Source: Snodgrassella sp945267035
GTDB lineage: Bacteria; Pseudomonadota; Gammaproteobacteria; Burkholderiales; Neisseriaceae
Assembly: GCF_026535915.1 (NCBI RefSeq)
Contig: NZ_JAFNPF010000001.1
Coordinates: forward strand, 1,116,001 to 1,180,000
DNA: 64,000 nt
Direction: 5' to 3'
Positions 1-9,185 of the stretch are shown here, piece after piece (position 1 is the first letter of the stretch; each line of letters starts with the position of its first letter). A program made the translations under genes and the position numbers. Under the pieces are notes generated by a model, which did not search any database, was not told the origin of the DNA, and worked only from the letters and a program-made list of their open reading frames with translations.

Positions 1-587
1 ATGGTAATAGGAAACTGAGCATTAAACCGACTGAAATGCCATTGATTGTCTTTGCGCTTAGCCGACAACACAATATGACGGCCATTGGCATCGACAATAT
101 TCAATGGATCATCGTCAGCACCCTGACGGATACTAACAATAACCGTTTGTTCTGCCTCAGGGTCTCGAGTTTTAATAGTCAATTTGGCTCCCACAGAGGG
201 CACAGCAATCAGTCCACCTAGACTGTAATCCTGATTTTCTTCCGTTCGGCTCGATATGGCGCGCCAGCCTTGGTTGCTATAGCTAAACCGAGCCAGACGC
301 ATACCAGGAAACTGCGTGGGCATAGCCCAACCAGCACCACCATTACCCAATTCTTGCTGTAATCGAACACGGGCTACTTCAGTCATATAATCAGCGGCAG
401 TGTGTGAATCACCCAGCTGTACAATATTAATCTGCTTATTTTGTAGAGCTTTGGTTACCTGATTGACGGGTTCTTCCTGATGAGGTTTTCTACTATGAGA
501 TTGTTTCGGTTGCTGAATTGGATCAACCGAACATGCTGTCAGCAAGAGTATGCAGCTAAAAATACTTAATTGTTTTCTAAAGCTCAT
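1..587 (-). CDS. ape1: SGNH-type lipoprotein, likely O-acetylpeptidoglycan esterase (partial)
   Basis: Only the N-terminal ~195 codons are in the window; the gene runs off the left edge. The start at 587 opens with a lipoprotein signal (lipobox LLTAC, acylated Cys19), so the product should be anchored in the outer membrane facing the periplasm. Residues 56-62 read VQLGDSH, the block I motif of SGNH/GDSL esterases with Ser61 as candidate nucleophile; the Asp-His dyad would lie beyond the edge. It overlaps the 3' end of the patB-like gene by 11 bp. In Neisseria the order patA-patB-ape1 is known, and Ape1 removes O-acetyl groups from MurNAc so that lytic transglycosylases can act. The exact enzyme assignment is inferred from the motif and the locus; the lipoprotein and SGNH calls are seen directly. 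Confidence 0.75.
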   Translation of the reverse strand, partial: MSFRKQLSIFSCILLLTACSVDPIQQPKQSHSRKPHQEEPVNQVTKALQNKQINIVQLGDSHTAADYMTEVARVRLQQELGNGGAGWAMPTQFPGMRLARFSYSNQGWRAISSRTEENQDYSLGGLIAVPSVGAKLTIKTRDPEAEQTVIVSIRQGADDDPLNIVDANGRHIVLSAKRKDNQWHFSRFNAQFPIT

Positions 588-1788
588 CAGTTTTACCATC
601 CGCACCAGTTTGTGGCGAAATGTTGAAACGATCGAAAATATGTTTCGCAATAATTTTTTGTCCCTGTAAAGAGAAATGTATGCCATCTGCACTACGGGTT
701 TTAATTTTATTTCCATTTTCTTCCATCAGTATATCACTGAACTCAGTTCCATTATTTCCTAATATCTCTCTGGTATCAATAACATAACCATGATTTTTAC
801 TCACTTCATCATGAATTAGTTCGCGTAAATAGACCATCTGTTCATTCAGTTTACCACGACGCATATTTGGTGGAGTGAGCCATAGCACCGTCACTTGATG
901 TTTTTGCGCATGATCGATAATGCTTTTTATCCGTCCACGGTAAATGCTTTCCCATTCTTGAGTTTTAAAGCGGATGAAGCTGCCCCCATTAGGGTTGGGC
1001 ATATCCCATGGATCATTTGGACCCAGAAAGACCACCAATATTTTAATATTGGCATTGTTATTTAACGTATCTTTGATGGTTTTGTCCCAATCAAAGAAGC
1101 GGGTATAGGTTAGACCTGTACTTTGTTTGCTCAGATTGACTGATTTAATCCCATACTGTTCACTCAGCCACCTTTGCACATGAGGCGCGACACCTTGCAT
1201 CATAGAATCACCCGCAAAAAACACCTGATCATTCTTATCCAAAGAGAAATCCATTTTTAAAGTATTTTCTTTAATGACTTTCTGTGCAATTTGCTGCCGA
1301 TGCTTCTCTTTTTCCGCTTCTTCCAGCTTTTTCTGTGCTAGAAAAGCTGGCGTATAAGCATAATGATCATTAAAGTGTGCAATCAGATTTTGATTAAAAT
1401 CATTTATGCTTTGGTTTAATGTACTGATATTTTCATTCAGGAGCGTACCGAATAAAGCACCTTTGTGCCATAACTTCGAAGACTTAAGCTGACTAAAGTC
1501 TACATTTCGATGATAAGTCAACTGAATATACGCACTGATAGAATTTTGCATTAACCAAACTAATACCAAGGTAATGCTGGTCACGGCGATGAAAACAAAG
1601 CGAAATTGTTGTTTATTGCTGCGGGTACCAGTTTGTTGAGTTTGTTCTGTAGCCGGCTCAGCCACGGGCATCACAACGGTATTGCTAATTTTAGGACTGA
1701 CCGTGGTGACCGTTTGGCTGCGAATGTATTTTTTACGCTGTTTTTGTCTTCGGTATGCAGGTAATTTTCGTCGTTTAGAAGTTTGCAT
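577..1788 (-). CDS. patB: Peptidoglycan O-acetyltransferase, SGNH domain (PatB-like)
   Basis: A 403-residue protein with a basic N-terminus, one membrane segment at about residues 63-80 and a periplasmic SGNH hydrolase-like domain. Catalytic motifs are visible: AGDSMMQG with Ser195, FLGPNDPWD as the Gly/Asn blocks, and DGIHF with Asp368 and His371. In the family, PatB takes an acetyl group passed across the membrane by PatA and transfers it to the C6 hydroxyl of MurNAc, which blocks lysozyme. An earlier ATG at 1830 is possible, but the start at 1788 has a GGGG ribosome site and overlaps the upstream gene by only 14 bp, so it is preferred. It is translationally coupled on both sides. Confidence 0.85.
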   Translation of the reverse strand: MQTSKRRKLPAYRRQKQRKKYIRSQTVTTVSPKISNTVVMPVAEPATEQTQQTGTRSNKQQFRFVFIAVTSITLVLVWLMQNSISAYIQLTYHRNVDFSQLKSSKLWHKGALFGTLLNENISTLNQSINDFNQNLIAHFNDHYAYTPAFLAQKKLEEAEKEKHRQQIAQKVIKENTLKMDFSLDKNDQVFFAGDSMMQGVAPHVQRWLSEQYGIKSVNLSKQSTGLTYTRFFDWDKTIKDTLNNNANIKILVVFLGPNDPWDMPNPNGGSFIRFKTQEWESIYRGRIKSIIDHAQKHQVTVLWLTPPNMRRGKLNEQMVYLRELIHDEVSKNHGYVIDTREILGNNGTEFSDILMEENGNKIKTRSADGIHFSLQGQKIIAKHIFDRFNISPQTGADGKTDEL

Positions 1789-3280
1789 AGATAAACCCCG
1801 GAATGCCTGCAGGTGCGCAAATGATGGCAATGATAAGAATCAGTAATAAAGGCAAAATAAAGCGATAACGCGGTAATGTTTCAGAGTGGTTATAAAAATA
1901 GTTATACAGTTTGACCAAGTGCGGATAAATCAGCCAGGCTAGTAAAAGTATCCCTATGAAATAAAAAGGATTGTTAGTCAGAGGGAAATTAATAGAGTTA
2001 TGATACAAAGATTCAAAAATAATTACGGCATCATTTAAGGTCGGTGCGCGAAAAAATACAAAGCAAAAGCACACAAAGTGCACAGTAATAACCACAGCTA
2101 ACACTTTACCTAGCCAACCTGATTTTTGCAGACTGTTTCTCGCCTCTTTTTCTGCACATTTTCGTACCCGCATCACGATGCGGTCAGTAATGTTGAGTAA
2201 GCTCAAACCAGTGCCGTGTAATGCTCCCCAGATGAGAAAATGCCAGCCATTACCATGCCACAAGCCAGAAAGTACCATTGCGATGAGCAAATTGATCTGC
2301 GTACGAAAAAAGGATTTTTTACTGCCACCCAGCGGAATATAAATGTAATCCCTGATCCAGGTGGAAAGACTGATATGCCAGCGCGCCCAAAATTCACGAA
2401 TATTATGCGCCAATAACGGAGCACGGAAGTTAATCGGTAATCGGAATCCGAGTAATAAACCCAAAGCCACCATTAAATCACTGTAGCCGGAAAAATTTAG
2501 AAACAGCTGTACGGTGTAGCCGTAGATAGCAGCAAGAATTTCTAAACTATGGTACTGCGTTGGGTTGCTAAAGACCGGATCTACCCAGTTTTCAGAAATC
2601 CAACCTGAAAACCACCAAGTTTTCATTAAAGCAGTAACGATCAGTATTAAAGCCAAGGTGGGCGCTATAATGCGTCGACGTTCTCTGACATGGATTTGAG
2701 TGACCATGCCTGTAGGCTGATTGTCAATATCAGTCAGTTGAGTAGCATTGTAAGCACGAGCAATGGGACCAGCAGTGATGGTTGGAAAAAAACTCAGGTG
2801 CAGAGCTAATCCCGGCAAAGTAAACATTTTGCCGGTCACATTAGTTTGCTTTCGGTTTTTGTATAAACTTGATAAATAGCTGATCGATTGAAACGAGTAA
2901 TACGAAATCCCCAGTGGCAAAACAATACTGAATAAATAATTCATATCCAGTACATTATCAGGTAAGTGATCAGAGACATGTGCGCGGAAAAAGTCAAAAT
3001 ATTTCCAAAAGGCAAGATTGAGTAATGTAACAGTTATGCCGAAGATTAACCAACGTTTGAAATGCGCACTAATTTTGATGCGTATGGATACAAAATAGAT
3101 CAATACTGTATAAACGATCAGCAGCAAAAGAGCCAGTAGACTGCTGGCTTTGTAAATGACAAAGTAACTGCTGCAAAGGAGCAAAAAATTTTGAATATAT
3201 GGCTTGGCTGCAGCTAACCAGTATAGGCAGAAAAGGAGAATGAAAAACAAGCCAAATTCTAATGATATAAAACTAAACAT
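1775..3280 (-). CDS. patA: MBOAT-family acyltransferase, peptidoglycan O-acetylation (PatA-like)
   Basis: A 501-residue polytopic membrane protein of the MBOAT family. The family signature FWARWHISLSTW and the following basic loop with PLGG are present, as is the catalytic region SGLWHGNGWHFL with His342 and His347. In the PatA/AlgI group this protein moves acetyl groups from a cytoplasmic donor to the periplasmic side. It is the first gene of a three-gene overlapping unit whose next gene carries the SGNH transferase, which argues for peptidoglycan O-acetylation rather than alginate acetylation; no alginate genes are nearby. MBOAT membership is certain, the substrate is inferred from context. 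Confidence 0.87.
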   Translation of the reverse strand: MFSFISLEFGLFFILLFCLYWLAAAKPYIQNFLLLCSSYFVIYKASSLLALLLLIVYTVLIYFVSIRIKISAHFKRWLIFGITVTLLNLAFWKYFDFFRAHVSDHLPDNVLDMNYLFSIVLPLGISYYSFQSISYLSSLYKNRKQTNVTGKMFTLPGLALHLSFFPTITAGPIARAYNATQLTDIDNQPTGMVTQIHVRERRRIIAPTLALILIVTALMKTWWFSGWISENWVDPVFSNPTQYHSLEILAAIYGYTVQLFLNFSGYSDLMVALGLLLGFRLPINFRAPLLAHNIREFWARWHISLSTWIRDYIYIPLGGSKKSFFRTQINLLIAMVLSGLWHGNGWHFLIWGALHGTGLSLLNITDRIVMRVRKCAEKEARNSLQKSGWLGKVLAVVITVHFVCFCFVFFRAPTLNDAVIIFESLYHNSINFPLTNNPFYFIGILLLAWLIYPHLVKLYNYFYNHSETLPRYRFILPLLLILIIAIICAPAGIPGFIYANF

Positions 3281-3778
3281 ACATGAGATCTATTTAATAA
3301 TACCTATTGAATACTTCGGAATACTGGTGGACATCATCTTAGGAGGGAAATAGACCACTTGAGCAAATTGAAAGTACTTCAGTCCTTAACCAGTTGATGG
3401 ATGATCCTGTCTGTTTGAGGTGAAGTCTTTTGTACTCTTCAAACAAATTAAATCAATTAGCACTTAACCCCTTAACAGCCACTTGATCAACAATGAAGTC
3501 TTGGTTTGGATTTCATTAAATTGACTTGGTAATGTTGGTTGAGTATTGCTTAAATTTTCTAGCTTAAAATATTCCACGCTATTCATTTTTATGGAAATTT
3601 TAGCGGCTTTATACAGTAATATTGCGTTTGTGTAAATATATGTAATGTAATAGCTACGCCTAAAACACTTTCATATATTGATTTTAAACAAAATATTTTT
3701 GTATCAGCAGATTTGCAGTAAACGCATAAGCGCTAGACAAACTGCGCTTATTTAATCCATGGGGTATGTTTTTCATGC
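3281..3778. other. Intergenic region between patA and the CDF exporter
   Basis: About 500 bp separating divergent genes. I see no convincing ORF, RNA gene or long inverted repeat. It must contain the patA promoter; the exporter's own promoter lies at its right end. Confidence 0.5.
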
Positions 3779-3809
3779 TTGACCTTAACATCAGGTTAAG
3801 GTTTAAGCT
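3779..3809 (+). promoter_or_regulatory. MerR-type promoter/operator of the CDF exporter
   Basis: A -35 element TTGACC (3779-3784) is followed by a perfect inverted repeat ACCTTAAC (3782-3789) and GTTAAGGT (3795-3802) with a 5-bp centre. A weak -10 (TAAGCT, 3804-3809) follows after about 19 bp. A dyad set inside an over-long -35/-10 spacer is the hallmark of promoters untwisted by MerR-family activators. It sits inside a longer in-frame ORF upstream of the exporter start, which argues that translation begins downstream at 3853. No merR gene is in the window, so the regulator would be encoded elsewhere. Confidence 0.7.
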
Positions 3810-3852
3810 GTTATCGTTACTTAAAATTTTGTGGTTAATCAGGTTAAAAGTT

Positions 3853-4812
3853 ATGCATAATCATCATGCCGAAGAAACTTGTCATCATCATCATATTGGT
3901 GAGCATAGCCAGGATAAGAAAACTTTAAAAGTATCGCTGTTTATCATTGCCCTTTATATGTTGGTGGAGTTGGTCGGTGGGTGGCTAACCAATAGTTTGG
4001 CGTTACTGTCCGATGCAGGCCATATGTTTTCAGATGCTTTGGCCTTATTGCTGTCTTTGGTGGCGTTTCACATCAGTGAACGACCAGTTGACCAGCGCCA
4101 AACCTATGGTTATCGTCGATTCGAAATTATCGCCGCGGCTATTAATGGTTTGGCCTTAGTGATTATTGCCGTTTTAATCATCTATGAGGCAATAGGGCGG
4201 TTTATACATCCCCCACAAATAGCGACATGGGGAATGCTCATCATCAGTGCCATTGGCTTACTCATCAATATCATTGTGGCGTGGTATATGCATCGCAGCA
4301 CCGAGATTAAAGACAATGTCAATATGCATGGTGCTTTTCTGCATGTCATGGGCGATTTACTCGGCTCTGTTGGCGCCATCGTTGCCGCCATACTCATGAT
4401 GTTGTTTGGTTGGAAATGGGCTGATCCGGCAGCCAGTATTTTGGTAGCTTTATTAATTGCATTCAGTGGATATGGCATTTTAAAAACCACCATGCGCATT
4501 TTGATGGAAGGGACTCCGGATGAAATGGAGCTGGAGCAACTCAGTCAGGTCATCCTGACCATACCAGGTATCTTAGCGGTACATGATTTACACGCATGGA
4601 CCATTACCAGCAACATGAATGCTTTATCGTGTCATATTGTTGTTGATGGCAACTTAACTGTGTCTCAGGCAGAAGAGTTGGTGAATGAGCTCACTGAACA
4701 ATTGCACAAACACCATATTCATCATGTAACGGTGCAGACTGAGAGTAGCCAACATAAGCACGGTGAAGATTTATTGTGTTGCCATAGCGAAAATCACCAT
4801 CATAACCATTAA
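3853..4812 (+). CDS. Cation diffusion facilitator, Zn2+/Co2+/Cd2+ exporter (CzcD/ZitB-like)
   Basis: A 319-residue CDF transporter. Six membrane segments are predicted. The metal site is visible in TM2 (LLSDAGHMFSDAL, a HxxxD pair) and TM5 (HVMGDLLGS, a second HxxxD). Both tails are His-rich (HNHHAEETCHHHHIGEH at the start; CCHSENHHHNH at the end), typical of zinc-handling members. The family exports divalent metals from the cytoplasm in exchange for protons. Frame stays open upstream to 3766, but the start at 3853 is chosen because the MerR-type promoter lies in that upstream part and the His-rich N-terminus is characteristic. It is monocistronic and probably metal-induced. Zinc is the most likely substrate; this is inference. 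Confidence 0.88.
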   Translation: MHNHHAEETCHHHHIGEHSQDKKTLKVSLFIIALYMLVELVGGWLTNSLALLSDAGHMFSDALALLLSLVAFHISERPVDQRQTYGYRRFEIIAAAINGLALVIIAVLIIYEAIGRFIHPPQIATWGMLIISAIGLLINIIVAWYMHRSTEIKDNVNMHGAFLHVMGDLLGSVGAIVAAILMMLFGWKWADPAASILVALLIAFSGYGILKTTMRILMEGTPDEMELEQLSQVILTIPGILAVHDLHAWTITSNMNALSCHIVVDGNLTVSQAEELVNELTEQLHKHHIHHVTVQTESSQHKHGEDLLCCHSENHHHNH

Positions 4813-5086
4813 ATTTGAAGGCTTATTGCTATGACACAAAAGCGTTGTCACTGATCATCATTTATTCGCACGATGCATAAATTAAATGGCTTTTAATTTG
4901 ACTGCCCATCTACTTTAAATGACAGCTTGTGGGGTTAAAAAAGGATGGTTTTGTCCGAACTTTAACTTTGCTACAAGTTTATTTTTAATAATACATGAGC
5001 AATTTTTTATGATTAGATTCAATTTAGTCAGTGTGTAGCAGATTAATGAGTAGGTTATTTTGCTTCTTGGCACTTATAGGATGAAT

Positions 5087-5599
5087 ATGCTTCGAATACT
5101 TATTTTATGGATACTCGGGTTTTTGGCCATCCCCGTTGCATACAGCCAGACTTTTCTCAATGATAAGGCGGAAATGACAGCTTATGTCGGACACGTATTG
5201 CATCAGGATTATGACCAAGTTCGAATGGTATACCGCGACAACAACACTAAAGACACTGACTCTACCTTTCCACAAGTTAAAGCCATTAGTGTCGATGAAC
5301 AAGAAGTGGTTTTATCTGCTAAACAAGTTAAATTGCTGAACCAATTATTAATCAATACCGCTTCTTATTCAAATCAATTGTCGGGATTAACCCACAGGGA
5401 TATAGAATTTATCTATTCTAAAAACGGTTCAGTGATTTTGAAGATTCTGGTTTCTTCAATCACTCGAGACATCAGTGTAATTGGAACCAAAGAAGTATTG
5501 AGAAATCGTATATCTGATAACCTTGAGCAATATATCATCCAGCTTTTTCATCAGCATAAATTGGCGACTAACGGTGAGCAGATTTTTACTGAGTTTTGA
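5087..5599 (+). CDS. Hypothetical secreted protein
   Basis: A 170-residue protein of unknown function. The N-terminus is a good Sec signal (hydrophobic core LRILILWILGFLAIPVAYSQ, likely cleavage after the Ala-Tyr-Ser region), so the mature ~150 residues should be periplasmic. No cysteine or catalytic motif stands out in the mature part. The start at 5087 is preferred over ATGs at 5081 and 5060 because AGGA (5078-5081) is 5 bases upstream of it. The gene stands alone, with several hundred non-coding bases on the right. Confidence 0.55.
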   Translation: MLRILILWILGFLAIPVAYSQTFLNDKAEMTAYVGHVLHQDYDQVRMVYRDNNTKDTDSTFPQVKAISVDEQEVVLSAKQVKLLNQLLINTASYSNQLSGLTHRDIEFIYSKNGSVILKILVSSITRDISVIGTKEVLRNRISDNLEQYIIQLFHQHKLATNGEQIFTEF

Positions 5600-6168
5600 A
5601 ACGCTTAGAAAATCGTGGCCAAAGATAAAATTTCGTTTTAGATGAGATAAAAATTCTTATTGTTAACGCTTTACTTATCCACTATCAGAACTAATCGAAT
5701 CAATCCAATATAACAGTAATAACATGACCAGCAGATAGAGTACGCTAATCTGAGCGGCACCATTCGATTGATCCTGAATAAGCTGAAATTAAGATAATGT
5801 ATTTAGATTCAATCTTGGCTTGAATGGGTATTCATGTAATGGACACAAAAGGTGGATATCATTACCACCTAAAACTCACTATAATTGGTTCAGTTATCAG
5901 AGCTGAGCAAAACTGACTGTAACTAAATCAAAATATTTTCCTGCTTAAATATCAAATATAATTCAATTTTGGTTTTTTTTCGGATGTTTTGGTGTCAGGT
6001 AAATCAAAAATCATCTCTGCGAGTCTAAAGAGAGTTTTTATTTAGATTCTTCAAATGATAAATTATTGATAATATACATTGCTCGACAAGTTAATCAAAG
6101 TTGACAACTTAATAGCTTGAATTAACAAAGCGAATAGCCTTTAGAAACAATTATTCATGGAAAGAACA
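5600..6168. other. Intergenic region upstream of gph
   Basis: About 570 AT-rich bases without a recognisable ORF, terminator or RNA. The gph ribosome site is at its right end. Confidence 0.5.
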
Positions 6169-6846
6169 ATGATCAAAGCTGTTTTATTCGATCTGGATGG
6201 TACTTTGGCCGATACGGCGTTGGATCTTGGCGCTGCGCTGAATCGAGTGTTGCAAAAGCATGGTTTGCCAAAGCAGCCAATGCAGGCGATCCGTCCTCTA
6301 GCCAGTCATGGCGCATCTGGTTTAATTGAATTAGGCACGGGCATCAGTAGAGATCAGGTTGAACATGCCGCATTGCGACAAGAATTTCTGGATGAATATG
6401 AATTATGCTTTGCGGATCAAACAGTCTTATTCGCTGGGGTAAATGATTTATTACGCGCTTTAGCTGAAAAAAATATCAAATGGGGCATTATCACCAATAA
6501 GCCACAACGTTTTACTGATCGCCTCGTTCCGCAACTGGGATTGGAAGTCAACCCCGCCATTGTTGTTAGTGGTGATACCACTTCTGCGCCTAAACCAAGC
6601 ACCATCCCCATGTTTTATGCCTGCGATCAAATTCAAGTAGCTGCCAGAGATTGTTTATACGTTGGTGATGCTGAGCGTGACATGCAAGCAGGCAAAAATG
6701 CGGACATGCACACTGTGTTAGCTAAATGGGGTTACATCGCGCAAACTGATCAAATCCAAACTTGGCCGGTGGATCATTCTATTGATCATATAGGGCAAAT
6801 TTTAACTATTGTTGATACGCTTAATGATCATGCAGGGGGAAGATAA
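6169..6846 (+). CDS. gph: Phosphoglycolate phosphatase (HAD family)
   Basis: A 225-residue HAD phosphatase. Motif I is LFDLDGTLADT with Asp8 and Asp10 as nucleophile and acid; motif II is the Thr in GIITNKP; the motif III Lys is in SAPKPS; motif IV is GDAERDMQAG. A helical cap lies between motif I and II, as in Gph/PGP proteins. It hydrolyses 2-phosphoglycolate, produced by DNA repair of 3'-phosphoglycolate ends and by side reactions of metabolism. The second ATG (6169) is preferred to 6157 because GGAAAG (6159-6164) is well spaced before it. HAD phosphatases are promiscuous, so the family call is firmer than the substrate. Confidence 0.85.
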   Translation: MIKAVLFDLDGTLADTALDLGAALNRVLQKHGLPKQPMQAIRPLASHGASGLIELGTGISRDQVEHAALRQEFLDEYELCFADQTVLFAGVNDLLRALAEKNIKWGIITNKPQRFTDRLVPQLGLEVNPAIVVSGDTTSAPKPSTIPMFYACDQIQVAARDCLYVGDAERDMQAGKNADMHTVLAKWGYIAQTDQIQTWPVDHSIDHIGQILTIVDTLNDHAGGR

Positions 6847-7125
6847 TACCTCTAATCGTCCGCCGTTCTTTAGGACAATGTAGTTGATTATCAGTTTGAC
6901 TATTCCAGAATAGAACCGCAAAAGGGCAGTTCCAAATCGGTTTTATCAAGCATAGAGTTCAGCATAAAAAGTCAATTTTACTAAACCTAGAGCTATTAAC
7001 CGAAGCGCAATGGCGGTCACCAAGACAAATAAAGATTAGCCAACAAGTCACTTATCCGTAAATAAAGTTTTTATCGTTTCGGAATTCATTTAGAAATAAG
7101 CACAGGATCAACTCTTAAGCAATGA

Positions 7126-7446
7126 GTTGCAATTCATTTATATACACTTTATAAAAATTTTAAACTTGCTGAACGAATCGCGCAAAAATACCGAGAAATA
7201 AACAATGATGGCGACAATGAAGACAAAATTGTTCATTCTGCCTCATTAAATAGTATTTTTATTGTCGGTGCAGGCTCTACCATTACTAAGAGCAGTACTA
7301 CCCATCATACGAGCAATACTACTGCTCAAGTACAGCCTGATATAGAACAGGCTTTAGATGAAGAAGTCTCTACACTGCAAACACCAGTTGATAAGATTGT
7401 GCAGTACGAAAAATACATCATAAAGAAACCAAGAAATCATCGCTAA
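7126..7446 (+). pseudogene. Decayed coding remnant, C-terminal fragment of unknown protein
   Basis: An open frame of 106 codons ending in TAA at 7444-7446, with no ATG in frame and closed upstream by TGA at 7123-7125. The translation is protein-like rather than random: charged helical sequence (LAERIAQKYREI), a hydrophobic patch (SIFIVGAGST), then a Ser/Thr-rich segment and an acidic stretch (EQALDEEV). No ribosome site or start is seen. I do not recognise the family. The best reading is the 3' end of a gene that lost its front. Confidence 0.4.
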
Positions 7447-7597
7447 CCTAATACATTTAATTGTCATTCTCATGGTGGTTTTATTGCAAATGTATTGAAA
7501 AAGTTTTACATTGGTTAATTATGCAGCTTTAGTTCGATGAGTTGTGCATTGATCGATTTAATTTAGATCTAAGTATTCAATTATTTAAGGAAAAATG

Positions 7598-8290
7598 ATG
7601 AAAACGATTGGTTTAATTGGTGGAATGAGTTGGGAGAGTTCTCTAGAGTATTATCGACTGATTAATCAAGACGTACGGCTGCGGCTCGGTGGTAATCATT
7701 CTGCGAAAAGTTTGATGTGGTCTGTAGACTTTGCTGAAATTGAAGAATTACAGCATGCAGGCAAGTGGTCTGAGCTTACGGATAAAATGTGTCAGGCAGC
7801 ACAGAATTTGCAAAAAGGGGGCGCTGATTTTATTGTTATTTGTACCAATACCATGCATCGTATGGCTGAGGAGGTTGAGGCGAGTATAAGCATACCTTTA
7901 TTACATATCGCCGATGCCACGGGTAGCGAGATTCAGCGAAAAAATATTAAAAAGGTTGGTCTGCTGGGAACTGAATTTACGATGAAACAACAGTTTTACA
8001 CAGGACGGTTGGCGGAAAAATTTGCGCTGGACGTCATCATACCGAATGATGAAGACTGTCAAACTGTGCATCGAATTATCTATCAAGAGCTGGTGGCGGG
8101 TGTGATTAAAGAAGAATCCAGACAGCAGTATCGGCAGATCATGCAAAAACTTGTGGATAGAGGAGCAGAAGCGATTATTCTGGGGTGTACAGAAATTATG
8201 TTATTGATTTCACAGGCTGATAGTGTGGTGCCTATTTTTGATACAACAGCGATTCATGCTAAAGCTGCTGTTGATTTGGCTTTAGCCTAG
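7598..8290 (+). CDS. Aspartate/glutamate racemase family protein (YgeA-like)
   Basis: A 230-residue member of the Asp/Glu/hydantoin racemase family. It opens with IGLIGGMSWESS, the YgeA-type N-terminus. Both catalytic cysteines are present, in ICTNTMH (first half) and GCTEIML (second half), as expected for a cofactor-independent two-base racemase. E. coli YgeA is a broad-specificity amino-acid racemase; the substrate here is unknown. AAGGA (7587-7591) precedes two adjacent ATGs (7595 and 7598); the second has the better spacing. It stands alone between stretches of decayed DNA. Confidence 0.85.
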   Translation: MKTIGLIGGMSWESSLEYYRLINQDVRLRLGGNHSAKSLMWSVDFAEIEELQHAGKWSELTDKMCQAAQNLQKGGADFIVICTNTMHRMAEEVEASISIPLLHIADATGSEIQRKNIKKVGLLGTEFTMKQQFYTGRLAEKFALDVIIPNDEDCQTVHRIIYQELVAGVIKEESRQQYRQIMQKLVDRGAEAIILGCTEIMLLISQADSVVPIFDTTAIHAKAAVDLALA

Positions 8291-8411
8291 ACTGAATCTA
8301 TTTTTTGCTGACAGAATGACTATTTGGATGTTGCTATTGACTTCTTTAAAAAGAACGTCATGGATTTAATATTCAAATAGTATATAAAAAGAAATACCGA
8401 TAAAAAATACG

Positions 8412-8806
8412 ATGGAATTAACAACACTTATTTTTAAACACGAGTTTAATCAAGCAAAAAATTGAATCCTGTTTAATCAACCCAATTTAAATTTTATTAT
8501 TACTCAAGCAAATAACCTCTTTTAGCAGCAAAAGATTCTGCAAATATTGCTATGGCAGAATTTCTACTGAACAATGGAGCAGACCCTAATTTTTGGGATT
8601 CTGGTAGCAATACACCATTAATAGAGGCGATTGAAACCGCAGTTAAAAATAATGATTATTTGGAAAGTTTTAAAGCAGAACCTAACTTAGACATAATAAG
8701 GTTGTTATTAAAATATAATGCCGATATTAATTTAAAAGAGAATTTAGCAACAACACTTAAATCTTTTGCTAAAAATGAGCATATACCATCTATAAATTAT
8801 GTATAG
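8412..8806 (+). pseudogene. Ankyrin-repeat gene remnant, broken by stops
   Basis: From an ATG at 8412 the frame gives MELTTLIFKHEFNQAKN and then a stop. Downstream the frame of 8552-8806 is clearly ankyrin-like: MAEFLLNNGADPNF followed by IIRLLLKYNADINLKE, two copies of the LLxxGADxN helix-turn signature. The 18 bases before the inner ATG continue the same protein sense (AAKDSANIA) and then meet a stop, so the two parts once belonged to one ankyrin protein and have been separated by frameshift and stop mutations. A short functional protein from 8552 cannot be excluded. Confidence 0.55.
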
Positions 8807-9080
8807 ATATCTCAAATGTTAAATATTAATTTCGAGCTAAGCACAACATAATTTTTAAGAATAGATATGTTTGTTGAGACTAAAATGGATTCTTTTCGAA
8901 AGAATTTGCTAAAACCATAATCTAAAATGGGATTATGGTATTAAGTCGTTAGTTGAATTGGAAAACTGGATAGAGTAAATTTAAAAGTGGATTTGAACTA
9001 AAAAAAACTCTAAATTATTGGATTGATTGACAATATATATAGCAGAGACTTATTGGAAATAAATAGGTGGTAAATGTGAT

Positions 9081-9146
9081 ATGGATTTAGAGAATAAAGA
9101 AAATGCTTATTATCATATGCTTGCTGTAGCAATTTTTAATGATTAA
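9081..9146 (+). pseudogene. Short 3' coding remnant
   Basis: Codons from ATG 9081 to TAA 9144-9146 give MDLENKENAYYHMLAVAIFND, which reads like the end of a small cytoplasmic protein. About 100-150 bp upstream another piece (GIKSLVELENWIE) is readable before a stop. Both may be scraps of one lost gene, perhaps of the immunity-protein kind that often sits next to ankyrin genes, but the identity is a guess. Confidence 0.25.
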
Positions 9147-9185
9147 GTTAAACCGGCTAAGAGAATGTTTTAGCCGGTTTAACTT
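9145..9185. terminator. Strong hairpin terminator of the cca-glnD-nnrD unit
   Basis: Perfect 16-bp inverted repeat: 9145-9160 against 9170-9185, with a 9-base loop. The stem carries the GC core CCGGC flanked by A/T. It overlaps the stop codon of nnrD (9184-9186) and would also stop transcription coming from the left. Confidence 0.8.

Noticed and set aside
36..221. Plus-strand frame at the left edge
   Set aside because: It is the antisense of the ape1-like gene, which has a lipobox and an SGNH motif.
3766..3852. N-terminal extension of the CDF exporter
   Set aside because: The MerR-type promoter lies inside it, so it is upstream of the transcript start.
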